A stretch of DNA of 64,000 nucleotides from an uncultured Opitutaceae bacterium (GTDB lineage Bacteria > Verrucomicrobiota > Verrucomicrobiia > Opitutales > Opitutaceae), in the NCBI GenBank assembly GCA_937902925.1, contig CALFNN010000069.1, forward strand, positions 1 through 64,000, given 5' to 3'. This document shows, piece after piece, positions 8,225-18,300 of the stretch. The notes under the pieces were generated by a model, which was given only the letters and a program-made list of their open reading frames with translations, was not told where the DNA came from and searched no databases. The position numbers and the translations under genes were made by a program. The first letter of the stretch is position 1; each line of letters opens with the position of its first letter.

Positions 8225-11200
8225 ATGAACCTCGTCAAACTGTCGGGAGATATCCGGCGGCTGCTTTTTATGCACGCCTGCCTTGCGTGCACTGCCCTGC
8301 CGCTGTCACGGGCTCAAAACGCCCCGCAACCAGATGCCGCGACGCTCGCGAAATACGACAAGAACAAGAACGGCGTGCTGGAAGTCGACGAACTGGCCGC
8401 GCAGGAGGCCGACCGGCCGAGGCCCGCGCTGGTTTCGGCGGCTGACCTCCCCGCCGTCAAGCCCGCCGACGAGATCGTCACGCTGTCGCCGTTCGAGGTC
8501 GTGTCCGACAACAAGGGTTACTACGCGGCGAACACGATGTCCGGCACGCGGTTCAACTCGAAGCTCGAGGATCTCGCCGCCTCCATCACGGTCGTGACGA
8601 AGGAACAGATGCAGGATTTCGCGATGCTCGATATCAACGACGTGTTTCTCTACACCGCGAGCACCGAGGGCACCGGCACCTACACCGACTTCAGCGTCGA
8701 TCGCAACGGCAGCGTGTCCGACAACGTCCAGCTCGATCCCGCCCGGGCGAACCGCGTCCGTGGCATCGCCGCCGCCAACACCTCGCTCGGGAACGTCGAG
8801 ACGATGGGCCGCACGCCGGTCGATCCCCTCGGCATCGACGGCATCGAGGTCAGCCGCGGGCCCAACGCGAACGTTTTCGGCCTCGGCGATCCCTCGGGCA
8901 CGGTCAACATGATCCCGTCGTCCGGCAATTTGTCGCGCGATCGCTCGCAGGTGCAGTTCCGGGCCGACAGCTACGATGGCTATCGTTCGAGCCTCGATTT
9001 GAACCGCGTGTTGATCCCGGGCAAGCTGGCGATCCGCGGCAGCACGGCGTTTCAACACGATGGATTTGTCCGCAAGCCCTCCGGGGTCGATACCGAGCGG
9101 TATAACGGCATGATCAAGTTCCAGCCGTTCCGGAACACCACCATCAGTGGATCCGTTTCCTATTATCACCAGTATGGCAACCGGCCCAACTTCACGCCGC
9201 CGCGCGACTCCATCTCCTACTGGGTGCAGAGCGGCCGGCCGACGTGGGATCCGGTCACATCGCAGGTCCACCTCAACGGGGTCACGGTCGGGACTTACAC
9301 CAATGCCACCGGCCTGCCGGATTACTTCAACAATTCCTTCACCGGCAGCGGCCATAACTTCCTTTTCATCGACCAGAATGGCGTGGGCTACTGGACGACC
9401 CCGTCGACCTTCTCCAACACGGCGCCCCTCGCCGGCGCGACGACCGCGGGTCCGACCAGCGGCGGCCAGTCCGACCGGTTCATGGCCCCGAGTTCCGCCT
9501 CGGGCGTGACGCTGGGCCGGTTCGCCAACCAGCCGCTTTTCACGACGACGCCGACGATCAGCAGCAAGGCGCTCTATGACTGGACGGATGTGAATCTCGC
9601 CGCGGTCAATCGCGCGTGGGACCGCAACATCACCGCCAATTTCCAGCTCGACCAGATCTTCCTGCGCACCGACCGGCAAACGGTGGCGGCGCAAGTCAGT
9701 GCGATGCGCGAGGACTCGATGCGTTACCAGCGCAACTACATCGGCATCGCCAACGACAACGGCCAGTCGGGCCAGCTCATGGTCGATGTCAACGAGCGGC
9801 TGCTCGATAGCACGCCCAATCCCTATTTCCTGCGCACCTATATCGGCCAGGACCAGCCACGCACGACCTACCAGCCGGCCAAGTGGGACACCTATCGCGC
9901 CCAGCTCGCCTACAAGCTCGATCTCACCCACGAGCAGAACTGGCTCAAGTGGCTCGGCTCGCACCAGTTCTCGGGCTACGACGAATACAAATACCGGATC
10001 AACCGCCGCTATTCCTTCCGCGAGGCCATCATCGACAATCACACCTGGATTCCGACCGGCGCGAACATTTCGCGGGCGAATCAGGGTGCGATCACCGGCG
10101 GGCCCGGCGCGGCGCTGTCGATCACGCGCAGCTATCTCCGCTACTACGTCGGCGACAACCAGGGCGCCAATGTCGACTACGCCCCGGGCGAATTCCAATT
10201 CGGCAACTATCCGTTTGTGTGGGGCAATTCCGCGACCGGTGTGTTCAATCGCGAGCCGACGCAACTCGGTCTCGCCGCGGTGACCGATGCGTCGGGCGGC
10301 GGCAGCAATTCGAAGACGATCCTCAAGACCATGGGCGGGGTCGTGCAAAGTCATTTCCTGGGCGACCGCTTCGTCACCAACTTCGGCCTGCGCGAGGACC
10401 AGCAATATCAGAAGGCCGGCAACACGCCGCAGTTGCTCAACCCCGATGGGATCACGTTCAACTACGACTCGCTCAATCACTGGGCGGCGGGCGACTACAG
10501 GTTCAATTCCGGCAAGACCAAGACCCAGCAGTATGTCGTCCGCCCGTTCCGGGCCGCGACCTACCTCAACCGGGTCGAGGAAGCCGGCACGGCCGGCCGG
10601 ATCGTCGCGGATACGCTCCGCGGCCTCTCGCTGACCTACAATCGCTCCGATAGCTTCCGGCCGCAGGATCCGAAGATCAGCCTGTTCCAAAACCCGCTGC
10701 CGAATCCGTCCGGGACCACCACGGAAAAGGGTTTCGGGCTGAACATGCTCGATGGCCGGCTCGTCGTGCGGTTCAACCAGAGCGACACCCGCCAGCTCAA
10801 CAAGAGCGGGGGCGACGCCGGCACGATCGCCTCGCGCGTCACCCGCCTCGATGTGTCCTCCAACGCCGCGTATCTGCTCGCGACGCAGGCGACCAACTGG
10901 GTGATGGCGCAAAACCCCTCGTGGACGACCGCGCAGATCCAGACCGAGGTCGCCCGCCAGATCGGGCTCTCGACCGATTTGCAGAACACCCTGGTGCAGG
11001 AGTTCAATGCCGGCACGCTCTCCTCCACGCAGGACGTCGTCTCGAAGGTCAACGAGCTCGAGATCAACTTCAACCCGACACGTTATTGGACCGTGGCGGC
11101 CTCCGGCACCGACACCCGGACCTTCAACTCGAATGTGTCGACCGACATCGACCAGTGGATCGCCCAGCGCCTGCCGATTTGGACGACGATCACCGATCCA

Positions 11201-11755
11201 CGCGGACCCGATCATACGCTCGGCACCGCGGACGATGCCCCCGTGCTCTGGTGGAACACGAGCTACGGCGGTTCGCAGACGGCGGCGCAAAACTACGCGT
11301 CGTTCATCCAGACGCCGTTCAGCGTGGTGCGGGCGCAGGAAGGCAAGTCGAGTCCGCAGATCCGCCGCTACGCCGCGAAGATCAGCACCAACTTTCAGCT
11401 GGCGGGCCTGACCGAAAACCGCCTCTTGAAGCGTTTCAACGTGGGTGGCGCCGTGCGCTGGGAGGACAAAGGCGCCATCGGCTACTACGGCGTGGAGAAG
11501 CTTCCGGCGGTGATCACCCGCCTCGATCCCAACAATCCGATCTACGACAAGGCGCACTACTACGTGGACGCGTTTGTCAGCTATCGCACCAAGCTCTGGG
11601 GCGACAAGATCGGGGCGAACTTCCAGCTCAATGTGCGCAACATCCAGGAGAACGGCCGGCTCCAGGCGATCGGCGCGTTTCCGGACGGCACGCCCAACGC
11701 CTACCGTATCGTCGATCCGCGGCAGTTCATCCTGCAGGCGACCTTCGACCTGTAG
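8225..11755 (+). CDS. TonB-dependent receptor with N-terminal EF-hand
   Basis: 1176-residue outer-membrane TonB-dependent transporter. A signal-like hydrophobic stretch (about 12-30) is followed at residues 45-56 by a complete EF-hand loop, DKNKNGVLEVDE. Next comes the short motif LSPFEVVSDNKGY common in Verrucomicrobia receptors, which probably acts as the TonB box region. A plug domain follows (SGTRFNSKLEDL, ITVVTKEQMQDF, GIEVSRGPNANVFGLGDPSGTVNMI). The rest is a 22-strand barrel ending in the aromatic/hydrophobic C-terminus FILQATFDL. The position before the polysaccharide region suggests import of oligosaccharides, but siderophores are also possible. A strong intrinsic terminator follows the stop. 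Confidence 0.93.
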   Translation: MNLVKLSGDIRRLLFMHACLACTALPLSRAQNAPQPDAATLAKYDKNKNGVLEVDELAAQEADRPRPALVSAADLPAVKPADEIVTLSPFEVVSDNKGYYAANTMSGTRFNSKLEDLAASITVVTKEQMQDFAMLDINDVFLYTASTEGTGTYTDFSVDRNGSVSDNVQLDPARANRVRGIAAANTSLGNVETMGRTPVDPLGIDGIEVSRGPNANVFGLGDPSGTVNMIPSSGNLSRDRSQVQFRADSYDGYRSSLDLNRVLIPGKLAIRGSTAFQHDGFVRKPSGVDTERYNGMIKFQPFRNTTISGSVSYYHQYGNRPNFTPPRDSISYWVQSGRPTWDPVTSQVHLNGVTVGTYTNATGLPDYFNNSFTGSGHNFLFIDQNGVGYWTTPSTFSNTAPLAGATTAGPTSGGQSDRFMAPSSASGVTLGRFANQPLFTTTPTISSKALYDWTDVNLAAVNRAWDRNITANFQLDQIFLRTDRQTVAAQVSAMREDSMRYQRNYIGIANDNGQSGQLMVDVNERLLDSTPNPYFLRTYIGQDQPRTTYQPAKWDTYRAQLAYKLDLTHEQNWLKWLGSHQFSGYDEYKYRINRRYSFREAIIDNHTWIPTGANISRANQGAITGGPGAALSITRSYLRYYVGDNQGANVDYAPGEFQFGNYPFVWGNSATGVFNREPTQLGLAAVTDASGGGSNSKTILKTMGGVVQSHFLGDRFVTNFGLREDQQYQKAGNTPQLLNPDGITFNYDSLNHWAAGDYRFNSGKTKTQQYVVRPFRAATYLNRVEEAGTAGRIVADTLRGLSLTYNRSDSFRPQDPKISLFQNPLPNPSGTTTEKGFGLNMLDGRLVVRFNQSDTRQLNKSGGDAGTIASRVTRLDVSSNAAYLLATQATNWVMAQNPSWTTAQIQTEVARQIGLSTDLQNTLVQEFNAGTLSSTQDVVSKVNELEINFNPTRYWTVAASGTDTRTFNSNVSTDIDQWIAQRLPIWTTITDPRGPDHTLGTADDAPVLWWNTSYGGSQTAAQNYASFIQTPFSVVRAQEGKSSPQIRRYAAKISTNFQLAGLTENRLLKRFNVGGAVRWEDKGAIGYYGVEKLPAVITRLDPNNPIYDKAHYYVDAFVSYRTKLWGDKIGANFQLNVRNIQENGRLQAIGAFPDGTPNAYRIVDPRQFILQATFDL

Positions 11756-11781
11756 TCGCACGGAGCAATGCCGGATTCGAG

Positions 11782-11812
11782 GCCGCCGTCCATCGGGACG
11801 GCGGCTTTTTTT
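11782..11812 (+). terminator. Rho-independent terminator of the TonB receptor gene
   Basis: A perfect 10-bp GC-rich stem, GCCGCCGTCC (11782-11791) with GGACGGCGGC (11796-11805), closes a 4-base loop and is followed by seven T. It sits 27 bases after the receptor stop, before the convergent YjbQ gene. Confidence 0.9.
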
Positions 11813-11862
11813 CGCGAGGTGGAGCGATGGCGCGATGGCCGGCTATCCCGGCCGCCTGCCAG

Positions 11863-12282
11863 TCACGCGCCGATGATTTTCACCAAAACGCGCTTGCGGC
11901 GGCGGCCGTCGAACTCGCCGTAGAAAATCTGTTCCCACGGGCCGAAGTCGAGCTGGCCGGCGGTCACGGCGACGATCACCTCGCGGCCCATGATCGAACG
12001 CTTGAGATGCGCGTCGGCGTTGTCCTCGCCGGTGCGGTTGTGATCGTAGGCGGAGTGGGGCTTCTCGGGGGCAAGTTTTTCCAGCCAGCGCTCGAAGTCG
12101 GCGTGCAGGCCTGATTCGTCGTCGTTGATGAAGACGCTGGCCGTGATATGCATTGCGTTGACGAGGCAGAGGCCCTCCTGGATGCCGCTCTCGCGGAGGC
12201 ACTGCTCGACTTGTGATGTGATGTTGATGTAAGCGCGGCGCTGCGGCGCCTCGAACCACAGTTCCTTGCGAAACGACTTCAT
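11863..12282 (-). CDS. YjbQ family protein (UPF0047)
   Basis: 139-residue member of the YjbQ/UPF0047 family, cytosolic trimeric proteins with weak thiamine-phosphate synthase activity in some members. Recognisable blocks are [29 protein letters not shown], the acidic [21 protein letters not shown], and the histidine-containing [11 protein letters not shown], followed by [13 protein letters not shown]. The length is standard. The start codon at 12282 overlaps the stop of the M20 peptidase gene by four bases (ATGA), which points to translational coupling. It is last in the BASS-M20-YjbQ run. Confidence 0.92.
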   Translation of the reverse strand: MKSFRKELWFEAPQRRAYINITSQVEQCLRESGIQEGLCLVNAMHITASVFINDDESGLHADFERWLEKLAPEKPHSAYDHNRTGEDNADAHLKRSIMGREVIVAVTAGQLDFGPWEQIFYGEFDGRRRKRVLVKIIGA

Positions 12283-13433
12283 CGCGAGGAAAGGGGGATC
12301 ACGCCGGCGGCGAATTGTTCGAGAAACCGGGCGGCGATGCGCGCACGTTCGGCCAGACTTGCGAGGTGAATGAACTCGTCCGGGCTGTGGAGATGGTCGC
12401 CGACCGGGCCGAGGCCGTCGAGGTTCGGGAGGCCGGCGGCGGCAAGGAGATTGCCGTCGCTGCCGCCGGCGACGTGCTCCCAGTCGAGCGCCACGCCGAG
12501 GTCGCGGGCGCAGGATTGCCACGCCGCGAAAAGTTTTTCCTCGAACGGGCTCGCGACCTTTGGGCCGCGGTTGAACTGGCCGGAGCGTTCGACGCGATAG
12601 CCGTCGCGGCGACCGACGTTGGCGAGCAGGGCATCGAGCCGGGCGAGGAAGGCGGCGTCGTCGCCGGCCCGCGTGACGCGGACGTTGAGATCGGCGCTCG
12701 CGAGATCGGGCACGATGTTCGCGGTGCCGCCACCGCGAACGGAACCGACGTTGACCATGACGCCGGGCAAGTCACGGCCGAGCGCGTCGATGGCAGGCAG
12801 GATTTCGGCGAGGGCGAGGATGGCGTTGCGCCCGGCGCCGGGATCGCGGCCGGCGTGCGCCGCGCGACCGTGGACCGTGACGGTGAAGATGCCGGTGCCC
12901 TTGCGCGATTTGACGAGGTTACCGTTGGCGCGGGCGGGTTCGAAGACGAGGGCGAATGCGTGGCGCCGGGAGGTGGCGGTGGATTCGAGCACCGGGCGGC
13001 TCGCGCCGGAGCCGGTTTCCTCATCGGGGGTCAGGAGGATTTCGAATCCAACCCGCGTGGCGTGCGGCGAAATCTCGAATTCGCGCAAGGCGGTGAGCAT
13101 GACAACGAGGCCGCCTTTCATGTCGGCGACGCCGGGGCCGCGGAGCGTGCGCGCGTCGAGGAGCGTGCACGCTTGAAATGGATGATGGGCGGCGTAGACC
13201 GTGTCGTAGTGGCCGCTGAGCAGGATCTGGGTTGGCGCGTCGGGGCGGAGCCGGATGCGGAGAAGCCGGGCGGCGGTGCCGGTGAGTGCAACGTGTTCGA
13301 GGGTCGCCCCCCGCAGCGTGCCGAACCCGGAGGCGAGTGCTTCGCGCATCCGGTCGAGACCGGGGAGATTGTCGGAGCCGGAGCTGATGTTGGCCCAACC
13401 GATGAGCAAGTCGCGAAGCGAATCGGGATTCAC
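12279..13433 (-). CDS. M20 family metallopeptidase/hydrolase
   Basis: 384-residue cytosolic di-zinc hydrolase of the M20 family (carboxypeptidase G2/ArgE/DapE type). The metal ligands are visible: His75 and Asp77 in GHYDTVY, Asp104 in ADMKGG, the Glu pair 138-139 in PDEETGS, and the late His in GDHLHSPDE. The dimerisation insert starts near [10 protein letters not shown]. It should cleave an amide or peptide bond of an N-acylated or C-terminal substrate. There is no signal peptide. The start at 13433 overlaps the stop of the BASS transporter by four bases, so the substrate may be something that transporter brings in (inference). Confidence 0.92.
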   Translation of the reverse strand: MNPDSLRDLLIGWANISSGSDNLPGLDRMREALASGFGTLRGATLEHVALTGTAARLLRIRLRPDAPTQILLSGHYDTVYAAHHPFQACTLLDARTLRGPGVADMKGGLVVMLTALREFEISPHATRVGFEILLTPDEETGSGASRPVLESTATSRRHAFALVFEPARANGNLVKSRKGTGIFTVTVHGRAAHAGRDPGAGRNAILALAEILPAIDALGRDLPGVMVNVGSVRGGGTANIVPDLASADLNVRVTRAGDDAAFLARLDALLANVGRRDGYRVERSGQFNRGPKVASPFEEKLFAAWQSCARDLGVALDWEHVAGGSDGNLLAAAGLPNLDGLGPVGDHLHSPDEFIHLASLAERARIAARFLEQFAAGVIPLSSR

Positions 13434-14338
13434 GGTTGGGAGGGGGCGGGCGCGTGTTCGGAGGCGAGGTGATGGCGGTGGAGTTGCCAGGTATTCCAGA
13501 CGTTGTGCCAGAGCACGTAGAAAGTCGGACCGAGGGCGACGAGCGGGCTCGCATAGGTCATCGCGAGATAGATGGTGAAGTTGTTGTTCTTCTGGCCGAG
13601 GGACTGGCTGGCCTCGCGTGCGAATTCACGGCCGCCAATCAACCAGCCAAGGGCAAAGCCGGCGGCGCAGGTGACGAGCGAGGCGCCGGCAATCTCGAGG
13701 ACAATCAGGCGCGGCAGATCGGCCTGGGTGCGGAGGAATTGGGAGGCGTTGGCCGTAATCAGGAAAAGGGCGACGGCCCACGCACCGAACGAGACGTTGG
13801 CCAGCCGCGCCGGCCAGCGCACGGCCGGCGGATGAACGAGGCGCACGAGCCAGGCCAGCGCCATCGGCACGAACACGAGAAGCCCGACGCTGCGTGCCAC
13901 CTGGCCGAAGACGGCGGGCGTGGCGCGGCCGAGGACGAGCGGGAGCATGACCGGCAGGAGGGCGGCGATGATAACGTTGGTCAAGACGAAGGCGGCGACG
14001 ACATAGGCGACGTTGCCGCCGAGAAAGCTGACCACGACGGGGGCGGCGGTGGCCGTCGGCGTGATGCCCGCAAAAAAAGCGCTGAGCGCCACGTCGCGCC
14101 CACCGATCAGCCAGCCGAAGCCCCAGGCGGCGAATCCCACCGCGAGATTGGCGACGAGCAGGATGAAGTGGCTGCGATGCAGCGCCGCCCGGGAAACGCG
14201 CGTTTGCAGGAATACGACGAAGAGCATGCCCATGATCAGCCAGCGGATCGCACCCGCGGCGACGTGGGCCTGGGGCACGAGTCCGCCGAGCACAAACGCG
14301 GTGAGCAGGGCGGCAGTGCGGAGAATTCCGGGTTTCAC
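13430..14338 (-). CDS. Bile acid:sodium symporter (BASS/SBF) family transporter
   Basis: About 302 residues with 9-10 membrane helices of the BASS fold. Typical elements are the crossover-helix sequence GITPTATAAPVVVSF and the later QKNNNFTIYLA near the second sodium site, followed by PTFYVLWHNVWNTW. Despite the family name, bacterial members carry many organic anions. The frame is open far upstream, but that part lies over the divergent LamG gene. The GTG at 14338 (KPGILRTAALLTAF) is the likeliest start and gives a complete first helix. The stop overlaps the M20 peptidase start. Confidence 0.8.
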   Translation of the reverse strand: MKPGILRTAALLTAFVLGGLVPQAHVAAGAIRWLIMGMLFVVFLQTRVSRAALHRSHFILLVANLAVGFAAWGFGWLIGGRDVALSAFFAGITPTATAAPVVVSFLGGNVAYVVAAFVLTNVIIAALLPVMLPLVLGRATPAVFGQVARSVGLLVFVPMALAWLVRLVHPPAVRWPARLANVSFGAWAVALFLITANASQFLRTQADLPRLIVLEIAGASLVTCAAGFALGWLIGGREFAREASQSLGQKNNNFTIYLAMTYASPLVALGPTFYVLWHNVWNTWQLHRHHLASEHAPAPSQP

Positions 14339-14546
14339 AGGTGAAGCGTGTGCGCGTGGACCCGAGCAGTCTGGAGGCGACGGAGGAACACACAAGATTT
14401 CGCGAGCCGACCGTTCGCCGCGGCCGGGCCCGGACGGGCCGGTGGAAATTCCCGGCGGCACCAAATGGTGCGGATCGAAAAACAGGACTGGCCGCGCGGG
14501 TGGAGAATGTTCAACGTCGCGGACGATGCTTTCCCAACCCCGTTTC

Positions 14547-15230
14547 ATGAAACCGGCGCGCGTCTGGCTGGGTGTCGGCGCTTCGCTCCTGATCACGAGT
14601 CCCCATCTGGGCGCCGCCGAGCCGACCGCAATGGTCGCATCGTCGGCGCCGACCGTCTGGACGTTTGCCGACGTGCAGCATGTGGGCGGGAAAGACACGG
14701 AGGTGCTCGGGGCGCCGAAGGTCGTGGATGGCGCCGCGGTTTTCGATGGAAAGCAGGATGGGATTTTTGTGCCGATCAACCCGGTGGAGGGACGCGCGGC
14801 GTTCACGATCGAGATGCTGTTCAAGCCGGCGGCGGGCGGCCCGCCGGAGCAGCGCGTCGTGCACGTGGAGGACACGGCGGCGAGCCGGATTCTGATGGAA
14901 ATCAGGCTTACCCCAGAGGCCAAATGGAGTCTCGATACTTTTCTGTTTTCCGGCGGACGCGGTTTGCCGTTGCTCGATCGCAAAAAGGAGCACTCGGCGG
15001 ATCACTGGCACTGGGTCGTGCTGCGCTACGACGGGAAGACGATGACAAGTTTTGTCGACGGCGTGCAGGAGTTGCAGGGTGAAGTGCAGTTCGCGCCGAT
15101 GGCGGCAGGCAAGGCGAGCGTGGGAGTGAGGCAGAACAAGCTTTATTGGTTCAAGGGCGCGATCCGCGAGGTGCGGTTCACGCCCACGGCACTCTCGGCG
15201 GACAAGCTGCAAAAGGTGCCGGCGGAATAA
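14547..15230 (+). CDS. Secreted single-domain LamG/concanavalin-like protein
   Basis: 227 residues with a signal peptide (MKPARVWLGVGASLLI, cleavage near LGAAEP) and one LamG-like jelly-roll domain. The domain pattern includes FTIEMLFKPAAGG, HWHWVVLRYDGKTMTSFVDG and FKGAIREVRFTPTALS, the usual last strand. It probably binds a carbohydrate at the surface or outside the cell. An in-frame ATG at 14526 would add seven residues. The gene is divergent from the BASS gene (208 bases apart) and convergent with the 1279-residue LamG protein, so it may belong to the same polysaccharide region. Confidence 0.78.
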   Translation: MKPARVWLGVGASLLITSPHLGAAEPTAMVASSAPTVWTFADVQHVGGKDTEVLGAPKVVDGAAVFDGKQDGIFVPINPVEGRAAFTIEMLFKPAAGGPPEQRVVHVEDTAASRILMEIRLTPEAKWSLDTFLFSGGRGLPLLDRKKEHSADHWHWVVLRYDGKTMTSFVDGVQELQGEVQFAPMAAGKASVGVRQNKLYWFKGAIREVRFTPTALSADKLQKVPAE

Positions 15231-15306
15231 TCGCCCGCCGGGCGTCCGCCCGACAGGCGCTCGCTTGACGGCGGAGGCAGCCGGGAGTGTGGGCGCGACC
15301 CGCGCC

Positions 15307-18300
15307 CTACAATTTCACGGCGTTGTTACGCGGCGTGATCTCGTCGAGACGATGGTCGGGATCGATCTCCACAGTAGCGCCGGTCAAAGATGCGCCCGCG
15401 GGAATCGCCAGCGTCACGTCGGCGGTCTTCGGCAGAAGATCGTTCGGCGCGTCGAGAGCGGGAACGGCGGCGGTCGCAAGAATCGAGCCATCGGCGCTGC
15501 GCAGCGCCACGGTCGTCGCCGGCGCCGCCACGGAACCGAGGCTGTGGACGCGCACATGGAGCGTGTTCTCGCTGCGGGTGACGTCCTGGCGGTCGAGGCC
15601 GACGTCCGGACGCGACCAGTAGGGCGTGCCGGGAGTTTTCAGCTTGAAGGTGAGGATGGTGGCGACGCGCGGCGCAAACGTGAAGTCGAGCGTGCCAGCG
15701 CGTTCGAATTTTTCCGTGCGGGTGGTGACGGCGCCGTCGGCGGTGTCGTCATCGTTCGTGTCGACACCTTGGGTGATTTCCCACTGGCCGGAGTCGATGT
15801 TCCAGCCGGTCATCGTGGCTTGGACCGGCGTGGTCTCGAGGTTGTAGGCGATGACCTTGAAGGAGGTCGTGTTGGCATCCGGGATGAGGATGGCGACGCT
15901 CTCGCCGGTGGCCGGCGCGGCGAACTGCCAGCTGACGGCATGGCCCGGATAGAGCGAGTTGCGGACGAGGGCGACACCGCCGAGGCGGGCGCGCTGGAGT
16001 TCGGTGGTGGGTGCGGCGACGCGGTCGATCCAGAGCGAACCCTCGGTGTTGATGTATTCCATCATCGCGCAGTCCTCGATCTGGGAGGCGTAGAGGCGCT
16101 CAAGATTGGATTTGTCGCCGGTGAGCTGCCACTGGGCGTGGGCGGCATTGGTGCCGCCGCGCATCGTGCCGGTGCGGCTGCCGCGGAGACGGGCCTGCGT
16201 GTCGGTGGGAGTCTCGGGCGCGTCGGGCGCAAGGCGTCGCGGCGTGAGCTGGGCGCGGAGCCCGAGCAGGTCGAGCGTGTTGGGATTGAGGCCGAGCGCG
16301 GACTGGTTGCCGCCGTCGAACAGCGGCTCGAGATAGCGGCGATCGCCGGTCCATTTCCACGGGCCCCAGAACATGTGCCAGGGGAAATTGCCGCGGGCGT
16401 ATTCGCCCTCCTTGTCGTCTGAAAAATGGATGGCGGACGGGATGGAGCCGCGGCCGCCCTCGACATGGCGGTGGGCCAGCAGGCCGTCACTCAGCTCGAG
16501 CAGGTATTTCTTCGCCTCGGGGCTGCCGTTGTAGTCGACCAGCAGCTCGGGCACCTGGCAGACGAGATAGGAGTAGGACTTGGACCAGTTCCACGGATCA
16601 TCCTCGGCCATCCGGGTGCCGCTATAATACGACGTGCGGATGTGGCGGTGACCGGCGGCGTTGATGCCGGTGATGCTTTCGACGCCGCGGGCGGTGACCA
16701 TGGCGCGCTCGAGCTGGCGCGGGCTGGCGTAGTCGAGGATGAGGTTTTGCGCGAGGCAGTTGATGCCCTCCTCATAGCTGTGGAGCTCGTCGGCCTGAAT
16801 CGTGGGGAGGCCGTTGGTGAACATGCCGTTCTTGTAGGCGGCATCGAGCAGGCGGTTGAGCGAGGTTTTGAGCTTGGCGGGCTCGACGCCCATCAGGGCG
16901 ACGCCGGGCCAGGTGTTGAGAAGGTCGACGTCGTCCGAGATGCCGCCGCCGAAATCGCCAAAGGCGGACTGGCGGTGGTCGACGTAGAAATCGACGAACT
17001 TCTGCACGCGGCGCAGGAGTTCCGTCTGGCGAAAAGCCCAGAGCGGGACCCCGGCTGGCGGCGTCGGCTGGGTGAACGCGGGCCGCGGCGCGCCGGTCGC
17101 GGCGGCGGCGTATTGCCGGCCGAGGACGTGCTGGGGATTCACGCGGAGCAGATCGTCGAGGTCGCCCTTGAACCGGACCCAGAGGTTGTATTTCGGGCTC
17201 GTGGGATGCTCCTCCACGAGCATCGCGTAGGAATCACGGGCCTGCGTGAAACGGTCGAGCTCGTGCTCGGCGCGCGCGGCGTCGCGAGGCTTGAACACGA
17301 GGCGAACCTGCGCGCCTTCGAGCGACGCGGCGCTGAAGTCGGCCCCGGCGCCGGCGATCGTCAGCCAGAAGCCTTTTCCCACCGGCAGAATCCGGTCGCG
17401 CAGGTCGAGCCAGAGCGTCTTCGCCTCGCCCGGCTTCGCGCTAAAAGTGAAGTCGAGCATGTCGCGCGCTGGCCAGAGCGGATCCTTGACCTGGATGTTG
17501 AGCGGAATGAGACCCCCCTGCGCGGGCTGCACCTTGAGCGCCGGGAGATCGATGGCGATGCCGTCGAGGCCGTCGGTGATCTTGTCCCACGTGTCCGGGA
17601 TCAAGACATGGACGATCGGCAGCGACGTGCCGCGCACGACCGAGGTGGCGGCGCCGGTGCCGGCGGGAACGGCGAACAGCGTGGCGCGTTCGTCGGGCTC
17701 GAAACGACCGGCGATGAACTTTTGCAGCGGGGCGAGGGTCGGATTGGCGGCGTCGGCTGGCTGGGCTTGCAGCGAAAACGCCAGCTTCATCGAGCCGGCG
17801 GGCTCGCGGCCGGCGGTGACGTTGTAGGCGGAGAGCTCGCCGATCGGCTGTTCCTGCTCCACGTTGGTGAAGCGGATTTCGCGGCCGGTGATCGGTTGGG
17901 CGAAAGTGTTGACCGTCTTTTCCTGACCTTTCGGACGCTCGAACAGCACCGAGTCGGCCCGGGCGTCGCTGGCATTTTCGATGTTGGTGCCGGCGGGGAG
18001 CAGTTCCATCTTGCCCCACGCGGCGCCGGAAATCTCGATGTGGTTCGCCGGCTCGTCGGGCAGGGCGAACGTGACGGACTTGCCGGAATCAACGTAGCAG
18101 TCCCAGTCGGGCAGCGTGAAATAGTCGTGGCGGCCGGGAAGGCGCGAACGGTTGTAGACGCCGGGCCAGGTGGTCTCGCGAATGCCGTCGGTGGCCTTCC
18201 ACCACCAGCGCTTGAGATCGTAGACATCGGTGATCTCGACCTTGCGGACACTGACCGTGGAGCCGGCGGGCAGCGCGGGCGGCAGATCGGAAGAGCGGTT

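Noticed and set aside
7808-8275. 155-residue minus-strand frame in the gap before the TonB receptor
   Set aside because: It is Cys/Ser/Pro/Arg-rich, overlaps the receptor start, and has no recognisable fold.
8306-11761. 1151-residue open frame on the minus strand opposite the TonB receptor
   Set aside because: It is an antisense shadow created by high GC at third positions. It is Arg/Val/Glu-rich and without family features, while the plus-strand frame is a clear receptor.
15291-15307. GGGCGCG-ACC-CGCGCCC hairpin between convergent LamG genes
   Set aside because: It has a 7-bp stem that touches the stop codon and no T-run on either strand; too weak to call a terminator.
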